7,548 nucleotides of DNA from an uncultured bacterium (lineage in GTDB: Bacteria; Patescibacteriota; Gracilibacteria; Absconditabacterales; Absconditicoccaceae): assembly GCA_903943625.1 (NCBI GenBank), contig CAJAPL010000103.1:1-7548 (forward strand). The letters run 5' to 3'. A model generated the notes under the pieces. That model was not told where the DNA came from, did no database searches, and worked only from the letters and a program-made list of their open reading frames with translations. This document shows positions 1 through 6,175 of the stretch, in pieces; the first letter of the stretch is position 1, and each line of letters opens with the position of its first letter. The position numbers and the translations under genes are program-made.

Positions 1-988
1 CAATTTTGATTGCTTTTATTGATCACTTTGGGTTATTTGATATATCCTTGAAGACGGAAAAATCTGAATTTTGGAATACTTCTTTCATATCTATAAACTC
101 CATACCAAATCTAAGATCAGGCTTGTCTGTTCAATATTTATCAAAAGCCTCTAAATATTTTATTTTAACAAAATCTGTAACTATTTTTTTTTGGGGAACC
201 AATTTGGTTGTTATGTCTCTCATAAATCACTCTACAATATCATATACGTCTTGTTGTTCAATAAATGACATTTCGCAATCAATTTGATAGAACTCACAAC
301 TATGCCTATCTGCCCTTGGGTCTTCGTCACGAAAACAGGGAGCTATCTGAAAATACTTATCTATTCATCCCACCATAAGTAACTGTTTGTACTGCTGGGG
401 AGCTTGAGGAAGAGCATAAAATTTTCATGGATTGACTCTTGAGGGGATAAGATAATCTCTAGCTCATTCTGGTGAAGATACAGTAAATATAGGGGTCTGG
501 ATATCGAGAAATCATTTTTTGAAAAATCGGTCTCTTGTAAAACTCAACATCTTTGTTCTAAACTCTATATTTTTAAGGACCTGCCTTCTTCTAAGATCGA
601 GGAATCTATATTTAAATCTATTTTCTTCACTTGTGTTTGGGTTATCTGTGATAGGGAATGGCAACACTTCACATTTTGATAAGATAGTAACATCAAAAGG
701 CTGAATCTCTATTTCTCATGTTGGCATATCTTTGTTTATCTGATCTGATGGTCTAGTGTTAACTACTCATTTGACTTGTATAACATATTCCGATTTTATA
801 TTTTCTACATGAGAAAATAGGTCCTTATTATCTGGATCAAAAACTACTTGAGTTATTCAATATCTATCGCGAAGATCTATAAAAATCATTCCTCATAGAT
901 TTCTAGATTTATTTACCCATCATGATATAATGACGTTCTCTCAACTGTTTTTTGTCGTAAGTTCTCAGCAAGTGTGTGTGCGTAACAT
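1..988 (-). CDS. aspS: Aspartyl-tRNA synthetase, bacterial type (3' end outside window)
   Basis: Attaches aspartate to tRNA-Asp in the cytoplasm. Read with TGA = Gly, the first 329 residues are present; bacterial AspRS is usually about 590, so roughly 260 C-terminal residues lie beyond the left edge. The N-terminus begins MLRTHTCGEL, followed by the OB-fold anticodon-binding domain with [20 protein letters not shown]. The class II core follows: [21 protein letters not shown] and motif 2 as [10 protein letters not shown] then [12 protein letters not shown]. The stretch [14 protein letters not shown], which precedes the GAD insertion of bacterial AspRS, is also present. The ATG at 988 matches the family N-terminus. 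About 14 TGA and 3 GGN codons encode glycine, for example TGC-TGA-GAA for the conserved CGE. No Shine-Dalgarno sequence is evident. It lies downstream of the HIT/membrane-protein group on the same strand but probably has its own promoter. Confidence 0.96.
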
Positions 989-1021
989 AAACTTTTCAAT
1001 TACAAAAATAAAGGCTGATTC

Positions 1022-1049
1022 AATGTAAAGAAATTAAAGATTTTATCAA
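1022..1049 (-). promoter_or_regulatory. Possible aspS promoter
   Basis: On the minus strand, TTGATA (1049-1044) and TACATT (1027-1022) are separated by 16 bases. This would start transcription about 25 bases before the aspS ATG. The -35 is good and the -10 only fair, so the call rests on spacing and position. Confidence 0.35.
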
Positions 1050-1060
1050 GAAATTATTTA

Positions 1061-1091
1061 AAAAAACTGATTGTAATTTAACATCCAGTTT
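1061..1091 (-). terminator. Weak terminator after the small membrane-protein gene
   Basis: On the minus strand, AAACTG (1091-1086) can pair with CAGTTT (1069-1064) across a 16-base loop, and the T run continues to 1061. It begins 20 bases after the membrane-protein stop codon and just before the proposed aspS promoter. The stem is short and AT-rich, so this is weak. Confidence 0.3.
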
Positions 1092-1110
1092 GTGGATAAT
1101 ATATTCTTTA

Positions 1111-1491
1111 TTAGAATTTTGTATAAACTACTCGTATAAGGAATATAGAAGCTAATATTGTAAATATTCAAACAAACATAATTCATGATTTGGATGTTCG
1201 AAAAAATTTATATTTTTTGTTCATAAAATCTGGCAATCGAAAACAAAAGATAGACTTCAAGAGGGCTATTCGTCATATTATAGATATAATCATATTCCGC
1301 GTTCAGTCTAATTTTCGATAATTTGATAGAAATAAGTATGCAAATATAAGCAAAAAGATTCACATCATTCTAACTAGTTCTGGTTTTGCCATCATTGTTC
1401 ATAAAACCTTTCCTGTCTTTTGTGGAGAAAATAGAGCCGGCAAACCCACAATCAAATAATAAACAACTAACATGTAAATAAGAAATTCCAT
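1111..1491 (-). CDS. Small multi-pass membrane protein of unknown function
   Basis: With TGA = Gly this reads as 126 residues from ATG 1491 to TAA 1113-1111. In the standard code it is broken by six TGAs. Four hydrophobic stretches are visible: FLIYMLVVYYLIVGLPALF near residues 3-21, RMMGIFLLIFAYLFLS near 40-55, MIISIIGRIALLKSIF in the middle, and IMFVGIFTILASIFLI near the C-terminus. A basic segment (MNKKYKFFRTSKS) lies before the last one. Glycines are six TGA and two GGN. The first half (hydrophobic helix, LFSP, then an Arg before a second helix) loosely recalls short DUF2065-like membrane proteins; this is an impression, not an assignment. An in-frame TAG at 1548-1546 limits upstream extension, and ATG 1473 is another possible start. 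It follows the HIT gene and a possible small ORF on the same strand. Confidence 0.72.
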
Positions 1492-1540
1492 GAGGGATAT
1501 TGTAAAATGATAAAAAACAATATTTGGAAATTTGAATAAA

Positions 1541-1687
1541 TTATTCTAAATTAGGATATATGTTATCGTTGGTAATCCCCTCTGCGTCGACATCTTCAAA
1601 TTGTTGATTATTCCCAAATCAATTATGCTCGGACAAAAAAATATTTTCGATTCAAATTGAATTATCTTTTTCCTCGAAATTTTTCAT
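1541..1687 (-). CDS. Possible 48-residue protein, unknown
   Basis: An ATG-to-TAA frame of 48 codons begins 18 bases after the HIT stop codon. It is open only if TGA is glycine (two TGA, two GGG). The product begins MKNFEEKDNSIG, is acidic and rich in Asn, Asp and Glu, and has no hydrophobic segment or recognisable motif. Its close spacing behind the HIT gene and its codon style suit a real small gene, but a frame this short can arise by chance. Confidence 0.35.
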
Positions 1688-1705
1688 CTAAAGCTTTTTT
1701 AGAAA

Positions 1706-2161
1706 TTAAATGATATTTAAAATTTCATCTGCTATTTTTTGAAGTTGATCAGGGGTAGCTTTAGCTCATATCTGGGTACTTACATATCATTCGTATTGAT
1801 TAAAATAAATTTCTTTTTTTGTTTCGTGGGCTGCCCATTCTGGTCAAATACCATGTAGTGGATATAACTTGGCGTGTAAATGATTTACTCAAGTCCCTTC
1901 CGTAACCATAGCTATCCTGTTTACTTTTAATCATTTTTTGAGTATATTCACAACTTTCTGAACTGCAGATAGATATTGTGCATAAAATTCATTATCATTT
2001 ATTTCAAACAAATCTGAATCATAATGAGTTTTGGGCATCACCAATGTCATTCATTTTGTGTTTGGGAACACATCTAGTATTGCAAAGAACGTATCATCTT
2101 CTCGAATTTTTGTTGATGGTATTTCTCATGAAATAATTTTACAGAATATACAATCTGACAT
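1706..2161 (-). CDS. HIT-family (histidine triad) nucleotide-binding protein
   Basis: A 151-residue HIT protein from ATG 2161 to TAA 1708-1706. Family members are small cytoplasmic nucleotide hydrolases or transferases such as HinT; the substrate here is unknown. The N-terminus MSDCIFCKIISGEIP is typical, with the CxxC often seen in the family, followed by FFAILDVFPNTKGMTLVMPK. The triad region reads VNHLHAKLYPLHG. The first two histidines of H-x-H-x-H are present, including the middle one that acts as nucleophile in the family, but the third is lysine. The C-terminus (KATPDQLQKIADEIL) forms the usual final helix. Glycines are seven TGA and two GGN. It is the first gene of the minus-strand group reaching toward aspS. 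AT-rich DNA with TATAAT repeats lies just upstream; no Shine-Dalgarno sequence is seen. Confidence 0.95.
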
Positions 2162-2230
2162 CTCTGAAATTATAAATTATAAATTATGAACTACTGATTA
2201 CTTCTAAGGTTTTGTATTTATTTTGCAATT

Positions 2231-2261
2231 TAAAAAAATGACCCTCTTTCTATTGAAAGAG
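2231..2261 (-). terminator. Terminator-like hairpin upstream of the HIT gene
   Basis: A perfect 7-bp stem CTCTTTC/GAAAGAG (2261-2255 with 2250-2244) with a 4-base loop. On the minus strand it is followed after seven bases by seven Ts. It would stop leftward transcription arriving from the RNA-rich region at 2450-2750 before it reaches the HIT gene. The gap between stem and T run makes it imperfect. Confidence 0.42.
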
Positions 2262-2362
2262 AGCCTCGATTCGAAAATTCTATAATATTGTCAATTAGCA
2301 AATCTTGTTAGAGTGTAAAAAACTTTTAAATAAGAGTAGCTTATAAATCACGCCCAACACTT

Positions 2363-2390
2363 TTGGGATATTCAATTTTTATGATATAAA
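2363..2390 (+). promoter_or_regulatory. Possible promoter for the tmRNA-like RNA
   Basis: TTGGGA (2363-2368) and TATAAA (2385-2390) are 16 bases apart, placing a start near 2396-2398, close to the tmRNA-like module. A 5-bp hairpin CCCAA/TTGGG (2353-2367) overlaps the -35 and could be an operator or chance. Confidence 0.33.
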
Positions 2391-2568
2391 ACCGGTTGGC
2401 ATGATTTCGACGGTTGACATAGATCAGGACGTCTCAAATTAAGGTACAAAAAAAGGAAGAAGTAAGCGTTGTAATGCTGGTGCCAAAACCTAACCGGAAA
2501 TGAACTTCATAATCCTTTGGAGTGGATTACCAGTGGAATTGAGGACAATTCGTACAAAGCTAATTAAT

Positions 2569-2586
2569 ACCTTCTTCCTATAATAT
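2569..2586. repeat. 18-base direct repeat, copy 1
   Basis: ACCTTCTTCCTATAATAT is identical to 3113-3130. In this copy its CTTCTTCCT pairs with AGGAAGAAG at 2454-2462, so it forms one side of a long-range stem. It leads into an imperfect palindrome and a run of eight Gs (2593-2600). Confidence 0.7.
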
Positions 2587-2618
2587 ATATTAGGGGGGGG
2601 TAAATTTTTATACCCAAG

Positions 2619-2672
2619 GGCATAGTTTCGACGTTTAAAAACTTTCAAAAGCTTTCAAGTTTTTACTGCGTC
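2619..2672 (+). repeat. Second copy of the TTTCGACG module
   Basis: GGCATAGTTTCGACG (2619-2633) matches GGCATGATTTCGACG (2398-2412) at 13 of 15 positions. In both copies GACG pairs with a later CGTC that is followed by TCA (2430-2433 and 2669-2672). Here the hairpin is longer: AAAAACTT (2637-2644) pairs with AAGTTTTT (2657-2664). The copy lies inside an outer pairing GGGGGTA (2596-2602) with TACCCCC (2725-2731). The paired arms make chance similarity less likely, but the function is unknown. Confidence 0.5.
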
Positions 2673-2720
2673 TCATTCTAATATATTTTATTGAGAGAAG
2701 ACATATATGATTGTGTTTGT

Positions 2721-2748
2721 ATTATACCCCCAATTTAATATTTGTCAA
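2721..2748 (-). promoter_or_regulatory. Near-consensus promoter facing left
   Basis: The minus strand has TTGACA (2748-2743), a 16-base spacer and TATAAT (2726-2721), both hexamers perfect. Transcription would start near 2714 and run through the structured region toward the HIT gene. No open reading frame follows, so the product would be an RNA, either in its own right or antisense to the tmRNA-like RNA. In this AT-rich DNA, TATAAT alone means little; the paired perfect -35 is what counts. Confidence 0.5.
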
Positions 2749-2750
2749 TA

Positions 2751-3112
2751 CTTTTTTGAAGATCGGAAGAAAACCATTAAAATAGTTTATTAATATATCT
2801 TTTAACCAGACTAAGCAATAGATTTTGTATTACTCAGCATATCAGTGACATTATCTAGCCTAAAGGATGTTTGATATCGGCTTTTAAATATATTTGTTAG
2901 AGAACAAAACAAAAGGGACAGGTAGAACAAACATCACTACATAAATTTACTAGATTAGGTGCCGTTAAATTTTAAATTGCTAGGCTTGTTTTGTGTTTAT
3001 ATTTTTGTGGCATCTAGAAATATACAAACTAATGAATTTGATCTATTGAGATCCTGATGATGTAAACTAACATCATTAACGATAAACGATAATGATAAGC
3101 TATAAAATAATG
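2751..3112. other. Non-coding stretch, no gene recognised
   Basis: Stops occur often in every frame even with TGA read as Gly, apart from one implausible minus-strand frame that begins at 3308 and enters this stretch from the right. No tRNA T-arm, ribosomal or RNase P signature was found. A short GGGACAGGT at 2915-2923 recurs at 3251-3259. A fragment at 2806-2816, CCAGACTAAGC, resembles a stretch near the 3' side of many tmRNAs, but without a following T-arm I give it little weight. Confidence 0.4.
3055..3078. other. Hairpin, 9-bp stem
   Basis: TGATGATGT (3055-3063) pairs with ACATCATTA (3070-3078), one pair being G-T, around a 6-base loop. There is no T run on either side, so it is not a terminator. 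It lies in the structured DNA upstream of the glycyl-tRNA synthetase gene. Confidence 0.5.
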
Positions 3113-3130
3113 ACCTTCTTCCTATAATAT
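3113..3130. repeat. 18-base direct repeat, copy 2
   Basis: Identical to 2569-2586. Its CCTATAATAT portion forms the left arm of the 12-bp inverted repeat at 3120-3162. Confidence 0.7.
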
Positions 3131-3175
3131 TGATCAACACCGAGCTGCCAAATATTATAGGATAAAGATGCTCGG
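3120..3175. other. Long inverted repeat with possible pseudoknot
   Basis: TCCTATAATATT (3120-3131) and AATATTATAGGA (3151-3162) form a perfect 12-bp stem. Its 19-base loop holds CCGAGC (3140-3145), which can pair with GCTCGG (3170-3175) just past the stem. That order of arms is an H-type pseudoknot. The seven-base connector crossing a 12-bp stem may be too short, in which case the helices would be alternatives. It lies about 190 bases before the GlyRS start and could act in its leader, or belong to a separate RNA on either strand. Confidence 0.5.
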
Positions 3176-3239
3176 AATTATTATATTCCAGCTGATGTGA
3201 ATTGTCAAATTTTAATAGACTTTTTACAAAACGTAACAA

Positions 3240-3254
3240 TCCCGCCTTGCGGGA
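3240..3254. other. GC-rich hairpin in the glyQS upstream region
   Basis: TCCCGC/GCGGGA with a CTT loop. The GC-rich stem stands out in AT-rich surroundings. No T run follows, and no T-box signature is evident beside it despite the position upstream of a tRNA synthetase gene. Confidence 0.5.
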
Positions 3255-3292
3255 CAGGTGTAGCAATGTAGAAACGTGAAAACGAAAATAAG

Positions 3293-3320
3293 TTGAAAGT
3301 GAAAACAAATTAGTTATTAG
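3293..3320 (+). promoter_or_regulatory. Possible glyQS promoter
   Basis: TTGAAA (3293-3298), 16 bases, then TATTAG (3315-3320). A start near 3327 would give a leader of about 33 bases. If correct, the hairpins at 3055-3254 lie outside the leader and would act as DNA sites or belong to another RNA. Moderate match only. Confidence 0.28.
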
Positions 3321-3359
3321 TTATCTGCTCTTAATTTTAACTTCTTAATTATATTTATT

Positions 3360-4805
3360 ATGGCGTTTAGTTTGGATAATATTGTTGCTTGGGCAAAAAG
3401 AAGAGGATTTGTTTATCCTGGATCTGATATTTATTGATGATTAGCTAATGCGTGGGATCTAGGTCCTTACGGGTCACTTTTGAGAAAAAACATCGCCGAT
3501 CAATGGATTAAATATTTTGTTCAAGAACAAGAAAATATTATGCTTATAGATTGAGCTCTCCTCATGCATCCTAAAGTATGGGAAGCCTCTGGCCATGTAG
3601 CAGGGTTTAACGACCCACTTATTGACGACAAGAAAACATGAGAGAGATTCAGAGCAGATAAATTGATAGAAGATGATATCGCTAAAAATTTGGAAAAATC
3701 CAATGAGGCTGATATATTAAAAAAAATACAGGCTGATATTGACGCTAATATAGCCTCCATAGTTGCAGATTCACGAACAAATGATCAACAATTTAAATAT
3801 ATTACTTGATATAAATTAAAGAATCCCACAAACAAAAAAGATGCAGATTGGACTGAAATTAGGAAATTTTCTTTGATGCTAGCAACTCAACTTGGTGTGA
3901 TAGAGAACGATAGTGCAAAAGTATGGTTAAGACCCGAGACCGCACAGGCTATGTTTGTGAATTTTAAAAATGTTATCGACACAACGAGAGCAAGGTTGCC
4001 ATTTGGACTTGCCCAAATATGAAAAGCATTTAGAAATGAGATTACCCCTGGGAATTTTCTATTTAGAACCAGAGAGTTTGAACAAATGGAAATACAGATG
4101 TTTGTAAAGCCTGAGGAATCTGAAGAGCAATTTGTAAAATTTGTAGAGCAAGCAGGATATTTTTGGAAAAATATAGTAGGACTAAAAGAAGAAAATATAA
4201 GGACAAGAGATCATGCTAAAGATGAATTAGCTCACTATGCAAGACAAGCAAGAGACTACGAGTTTAAGTTCCCACGATGACGATGAGAATTGAATGGGAT
4301 CCACGATAGGACCGATTTTGATGTGAAAGCACATCAAGAATATTCATGAAAAAACTTACAATACAATGACCCTATAACATGACAGAGATATATTCCTTAT
4401 GTTGTAGAACTAAGTATGTGATTATCTAGAGCTATTTTGACTGTGATGGCTGATGCATATGATGAAGAAAAGTATAGTGATTGAAATTGAGAAGAACAAA
4501 CAAGAGTAGTTGCTAGATTCCATAAAAATATTGCACCAATAAAATTTGCAGTAATTCCTCTTGTAAAGAAAGACGAGGGACAAGTAAAAATGGCAAAAGA
4601 GATATATAAAAAACTAACTCAGGATTATATGTGTGAATTTGATGATAGTTGAAACATCTGAAAATGTTATCGTAGACAAGATGAAATAGGGACTCCTTAC
4701 TGCATTACAATAGATAATCAAAGTGTACTTGATGGGACCGTTACCATAAGAGATAGAGACACAATGAAACAATCTAGAATAAAGGCCGAAGAAATCAGAT
4801 TTTAA
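3360..4805 (+). CDS. glyQS: Glycyl-tRNA synthetase, single-chain homodimer type
   Basis: Attaches glycine to tRNA-Gly. With TGA = Gly it is 481 residues, normal for the single-chain class. The N-terminus has [20 protein letters not shown], then [17 protein letters not shown] and RFRADKLIE. Motif 2 is [14 protein letters not shown] with FGLAQIGKAFRNEI and [12 protein letters not shown]; motif 3 is VELSMGLSRAIL, with the conserved Arg. The C-terminal anticodon-binding domain starts near AVIPLV and includes [16 protein letters not shown] and [13 protein letters not shown] 3360 is the first in-frame ATG after a TAG at 3318-3320, and no Shine-Dalgarno sequence is seen. About 15 TGA and 15 GGN codons encode glycine; the TGA-TGA pair in DIYGGLANAW is diagnostic. 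In this code the enzyme must also charge the UGA-reading tRNA-Gly, so its own synthesis depends on its product. A DUF2461 gene follows on the same strand. Confidence 0.97.
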
Positions 4806-4836
4806 TTGGTTTATTGGGACTTAGGAATATATTAAG

Positions 4837-4867
4837 ATTCCGGCTGCAAAAAAAACCTCGCCGGAAT
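4837..4867 (+). promoter_or_regulatory. Hairpin between glyQS and the DUF2461 gene
   Basis: ATTCCGGC (4837-4844) pairs perfectly with GCCGGAAT (4860-4867) around a 15-base loop holding eight As. It lies 32 bases after the glyQS stop and just before the possible DUF2461 starts. No T run follows, so it is not a normal terminator. It could tune translation or RNA stability between the two genes. Confidence 0.45.
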
Positions 4868-4902
4868 GATTTATGGTCTGTTTTTATGACTTAAATTTAG
4901 GG

Positions 4903-5586
4903 ATGAAAGAGATTTTGAAATTTCTGGAAGAACTAGAAATAAATAATAAACGTGAGTGGTTTGACGTACATAGAGAAGAATATCAAAAAATTAGGAAGGA
5001 AGTATTGGCATTAGCAGATAGACTGATAAAAGAGATTTCGAAGTTTTATGATCTATGAGATGAAATAAGGCCAAATGATTGTATATTTCGTATCAATAGA
5101 GACACAAGATTTTCAAAAGATAAAACACCGTATAAAACAAACTTTTGAATAGAAATCACCCCCACTTGAAAGAGAGGATGACTCCCCTGCTTCTATCTAC
5201 ACATACAACCTGGCAATCAATCATTTATTGCTTGATGACTTTATATGCCAGAATCTAAAACAACTAGTATTATAAGGGAATGGATAGATAAAAAGTGAAA
5301 AGACTTGAAAAAAATAATAGATAAGATTTTAAAAACAGAACAGTTTTATCTGTATGATGAAGCCGTAAAAACAGCACCTAGATGATATAAAAAGGACAAT
5401 CCAAATATCGAGTTATTAAAACTGAAACATCGAATAGTAGAAAAACCACTATCTGATAAAGATATAATTTCAAAAGATTTTGAAAAAAATCTGATAAGTG
5501 ATTTTAAAAAAATATCTCCATTTGTGTGATGGATGCAAAACATAATTGATAAAGCATTTAGTATTGACAACTCAGGTCTAATCTAG
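4903..5586 (+). CDS. DUF2461 family protein (TIGR02453-like), function unknown
   Basis: 227 residues from ATG 4903 to TAG 5584-5586, close to the usual DUF2461 length. The N-terminus MKEILKFLEELEINNKREWF matches the family opening (LxxLxxNNxREWF). The strongest signature follows near residues 70-90: RINRDTRFSKDKTPYKTNFG, then IEITPTGKRGG. FIAGGLYMPE matches the family GGGxYxP motif, and APRGYKKDNP and FVGWM appear later. The family occurs widely in bacteria; its reaction is not established. ATG 4873 would add ten residues (MVCFYDLNLG) and lies seven bases after GGAA, so it cannot be excluded; 4903 fits the family start better. Glycines are about nine TGA and three GGN. Probably cotranscribed with glyQS, with a hairpin between them. 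Confidence 0.92.
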
Positions 5587-5609
5587 GATAACCCATAGTA
5601 AAATTAAAC

Positions 5610-5652
5610 AAAAATTACGCCCAAAATAGGCTTAAAAAGCTTGTAATTTTTT
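5610..5652 (+). terminator. Terminator after the DUF2461 gene
   Basis: AAAAATTAC (5610-5618) pairs perfectly with GTAATTTTT (5643-5651), enclosing a GCC/GGC and an AAGC/GCTT pairing, with one further T. It begins 24 bases after the stop codon. The T tract forms the descending arm, as in A/T-flanked bidirectional terminators. Confidence 0.5.
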
Positions 5653-5692
5653 CTATTGAAAATCACAAACCAAATAATTAAAATGTAAATAA

Positions 5693-5713
5693 CGCACAAA
5701 ACTTTTTTGTGCG
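5693..5713. other. Perfect hairpin ahead of the acidic-protein gene
   Basis: CGCACAAAA (5693-5701) pairs with TTTTGTGCG (5705-5713) around CTT. No T tail follows on the plus strand; on the minus strand the stem is followed by T-rich but interrupted sequence. It marks the left side of the compositionally distinct segment, and may be a terminator, a leader hairpin or an edge structure. Confidence 0.5.
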
Positions 5714-5758
5714 GGCACAGATAAATAAAAAAACAACAACATCACAAAAACAGACACC

Positions 5759-6112
5759 ATGAAAAAAGTTATTTTAACACTGGAAGATTTGAAGTTTTTG
5801 GCCAAAGTTAAGGAAAAAGTTACGTTCGAAACTGAAAAGGTAAACGCAATGGTTGATGCGCAGGTACCTGGTGACTTTCAACTGACGGAAGACGAATTCA
5901 AGGATCTCACGGAATCTGTTCAGGCTTTTGATGGCGAACCGGAAGACAACACTTATGCCGAAGAGTTGTTCACGAAGTTGACCGCCGAACCCGCTGCTGA
6001 AGTTCCTGCCGAAGTCCCTGCTGAAGAACCTGCTGATGGAATCAAGGAAGAGCACACCGGAACCGATGAAGGAAAAGGGACCGGCAAACCGGAAGAGGAA
6101 GAAGTTAAATAA
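5759..6112 (+). CDS. Small acidic protein, unknown, likely of foreign origin
   Basis: 117 residues, not recognised. The N-terminal half (MKKVILTLEDLKFLAKVKEK, then TFETEKVNAMVDA) looks helical and lysine/glutamate-rich. The middle is acidic (LTEDEFKDLTESVQAFDGEP). From about residue 79 it becomes a low-complexity tail of Pro-Ala-Glu units, ending GKPEEEEVK. No signal peptide, membrane segment or Cys. All six glycines are GGN and none TGA, whereas every recognised gene here uses TGA for about half or more of its glycines. The DNA is also visibly GC-richer (codons such as CCG, GGC, ACG). It is thus the one gene readable in either code. The leader is A/C-rich with no Shine-Dalgarno sequence, a style seen in Bacteroidetes. 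A strong hairpin follows. Recent transfer, for example from a host or phage, or a misassembled piece would explain this. Confidence 0.75.
   Translation: MKKVILTLEDLKFLAKVKEKVTFETEKVNAMVDAQVPGDFQLTEDEFKDLTESVQAFDGEPEDNTYAEELFTKLTAEPAAEVPAEVPAEEPADGIKEEHTGTDEGKGTGKPEEEEVK
5987..6036 (+). repeat. In-frame tandem 12-base repeats
   Basis: Degenerate 12-base units of the form CCTGCTGAAGAA are repeated about four times in the acidic-protein gene, coding Pro-Ala-Glu-(Val/Glu) units. Such coding repeats can change length by slippage. Confidence 0.7.
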
Positions 6113-6175
6113 GAACCTCCGGCCGACTAAGCAAGCAAAACATTACAGGACCTTTTTTTATGAGTTCTGATTATT

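Larger units (their letters stand above)
2392..2750 (+). ncRNA. Structured RNA locus, possible tmRNA (ssrA); 3' end not found
   Basis: The sequence near 2398-2413 reads GGCATGATTTCGACGG, which matches the conserved 5' D-arm region of tmRNA (TTCGACGG in E. coli). It is followed by GACG/CGTC and TTGA/TCAG pairing, an AAATTAAGGTACAAAAAAAG stretch and AAGTAAGCG, similar in layout to tmRNA just before the tag reading frame. smpB lies 3.9 kb downstream on the same strand. Other pairings include CCGGTTGG (2392-2399) with CCTAACCGG (2489-2497), AGGAAGAAG (2454-2462) with CTTCTTCCT (2571-2579), GAATTG/CAATTC (2536-2551) and AATCC/GGATT (2511-2528). I could not find a T-arm (GGTTCGA type), a 3' acceptor strand with CCA, or a convincing tag ending. 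The locus could be a divergent, split or interrupted tmRNA, another RNA, or an RNA from the other strand. The right boundary is arbitrary. Confidence 0.38.

Noticed and set aside
1091..1099. TGTGGATAA, the exact complement of the DnaA-box consensus TTATCCACA
   Set aside because: A single copy between genes, with no cluster, no dnaA or dnaN and no AT-rich unwinding repeat beside it. It also forms a small ATCCA/TGGAT hairpin.
2392..2497. Ordinary tRNA closed by CCGGTTG/TAACCGG
   Set aside because: A 7-bp acceptor-like pair exists but there is no T-arm, no anticodon arm of the right size and the interior is too long.
2593..2600. Run of eight Gs as a G-quadruplex
   Set aside because: A quadruplex needs several G tracts nearby; only one long tract and a GGG are present. 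Pairing with TACCCCC or TACCC is a simpler role.
2997..3308. 103-residue minus-strand reading frame opposite the glyQS upstream region
   Set aside because: No recognisable motif; it has only three glycines (KAGLL, FGSS, IGRR) and no TGA codon, and it is made largely from the hairpin and pseudoknot arms and from GC-rich hairpin sequence. It looks like chance.
3241..3360. T-box riboswitch ahead of glyQS
   Set aside because: No specifier-loop arrangement, no T-box core sequence, and no terminator with a T run before the start codon.
5346..5570. 74-residue minus-strand frame inside the DUF2461 gene
   Set aside because: It lies wholly opposite a gene with clear family motifs and has no motif of its own.
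5774..6055. 93-residue minus-strand frame opposite the acidic-protein gene
   Set aside because: Mirror of a codon-biased plus-strand gene; Phe/Arg-rich composition is the expected artefact of reading GAA/GAG codons backward.
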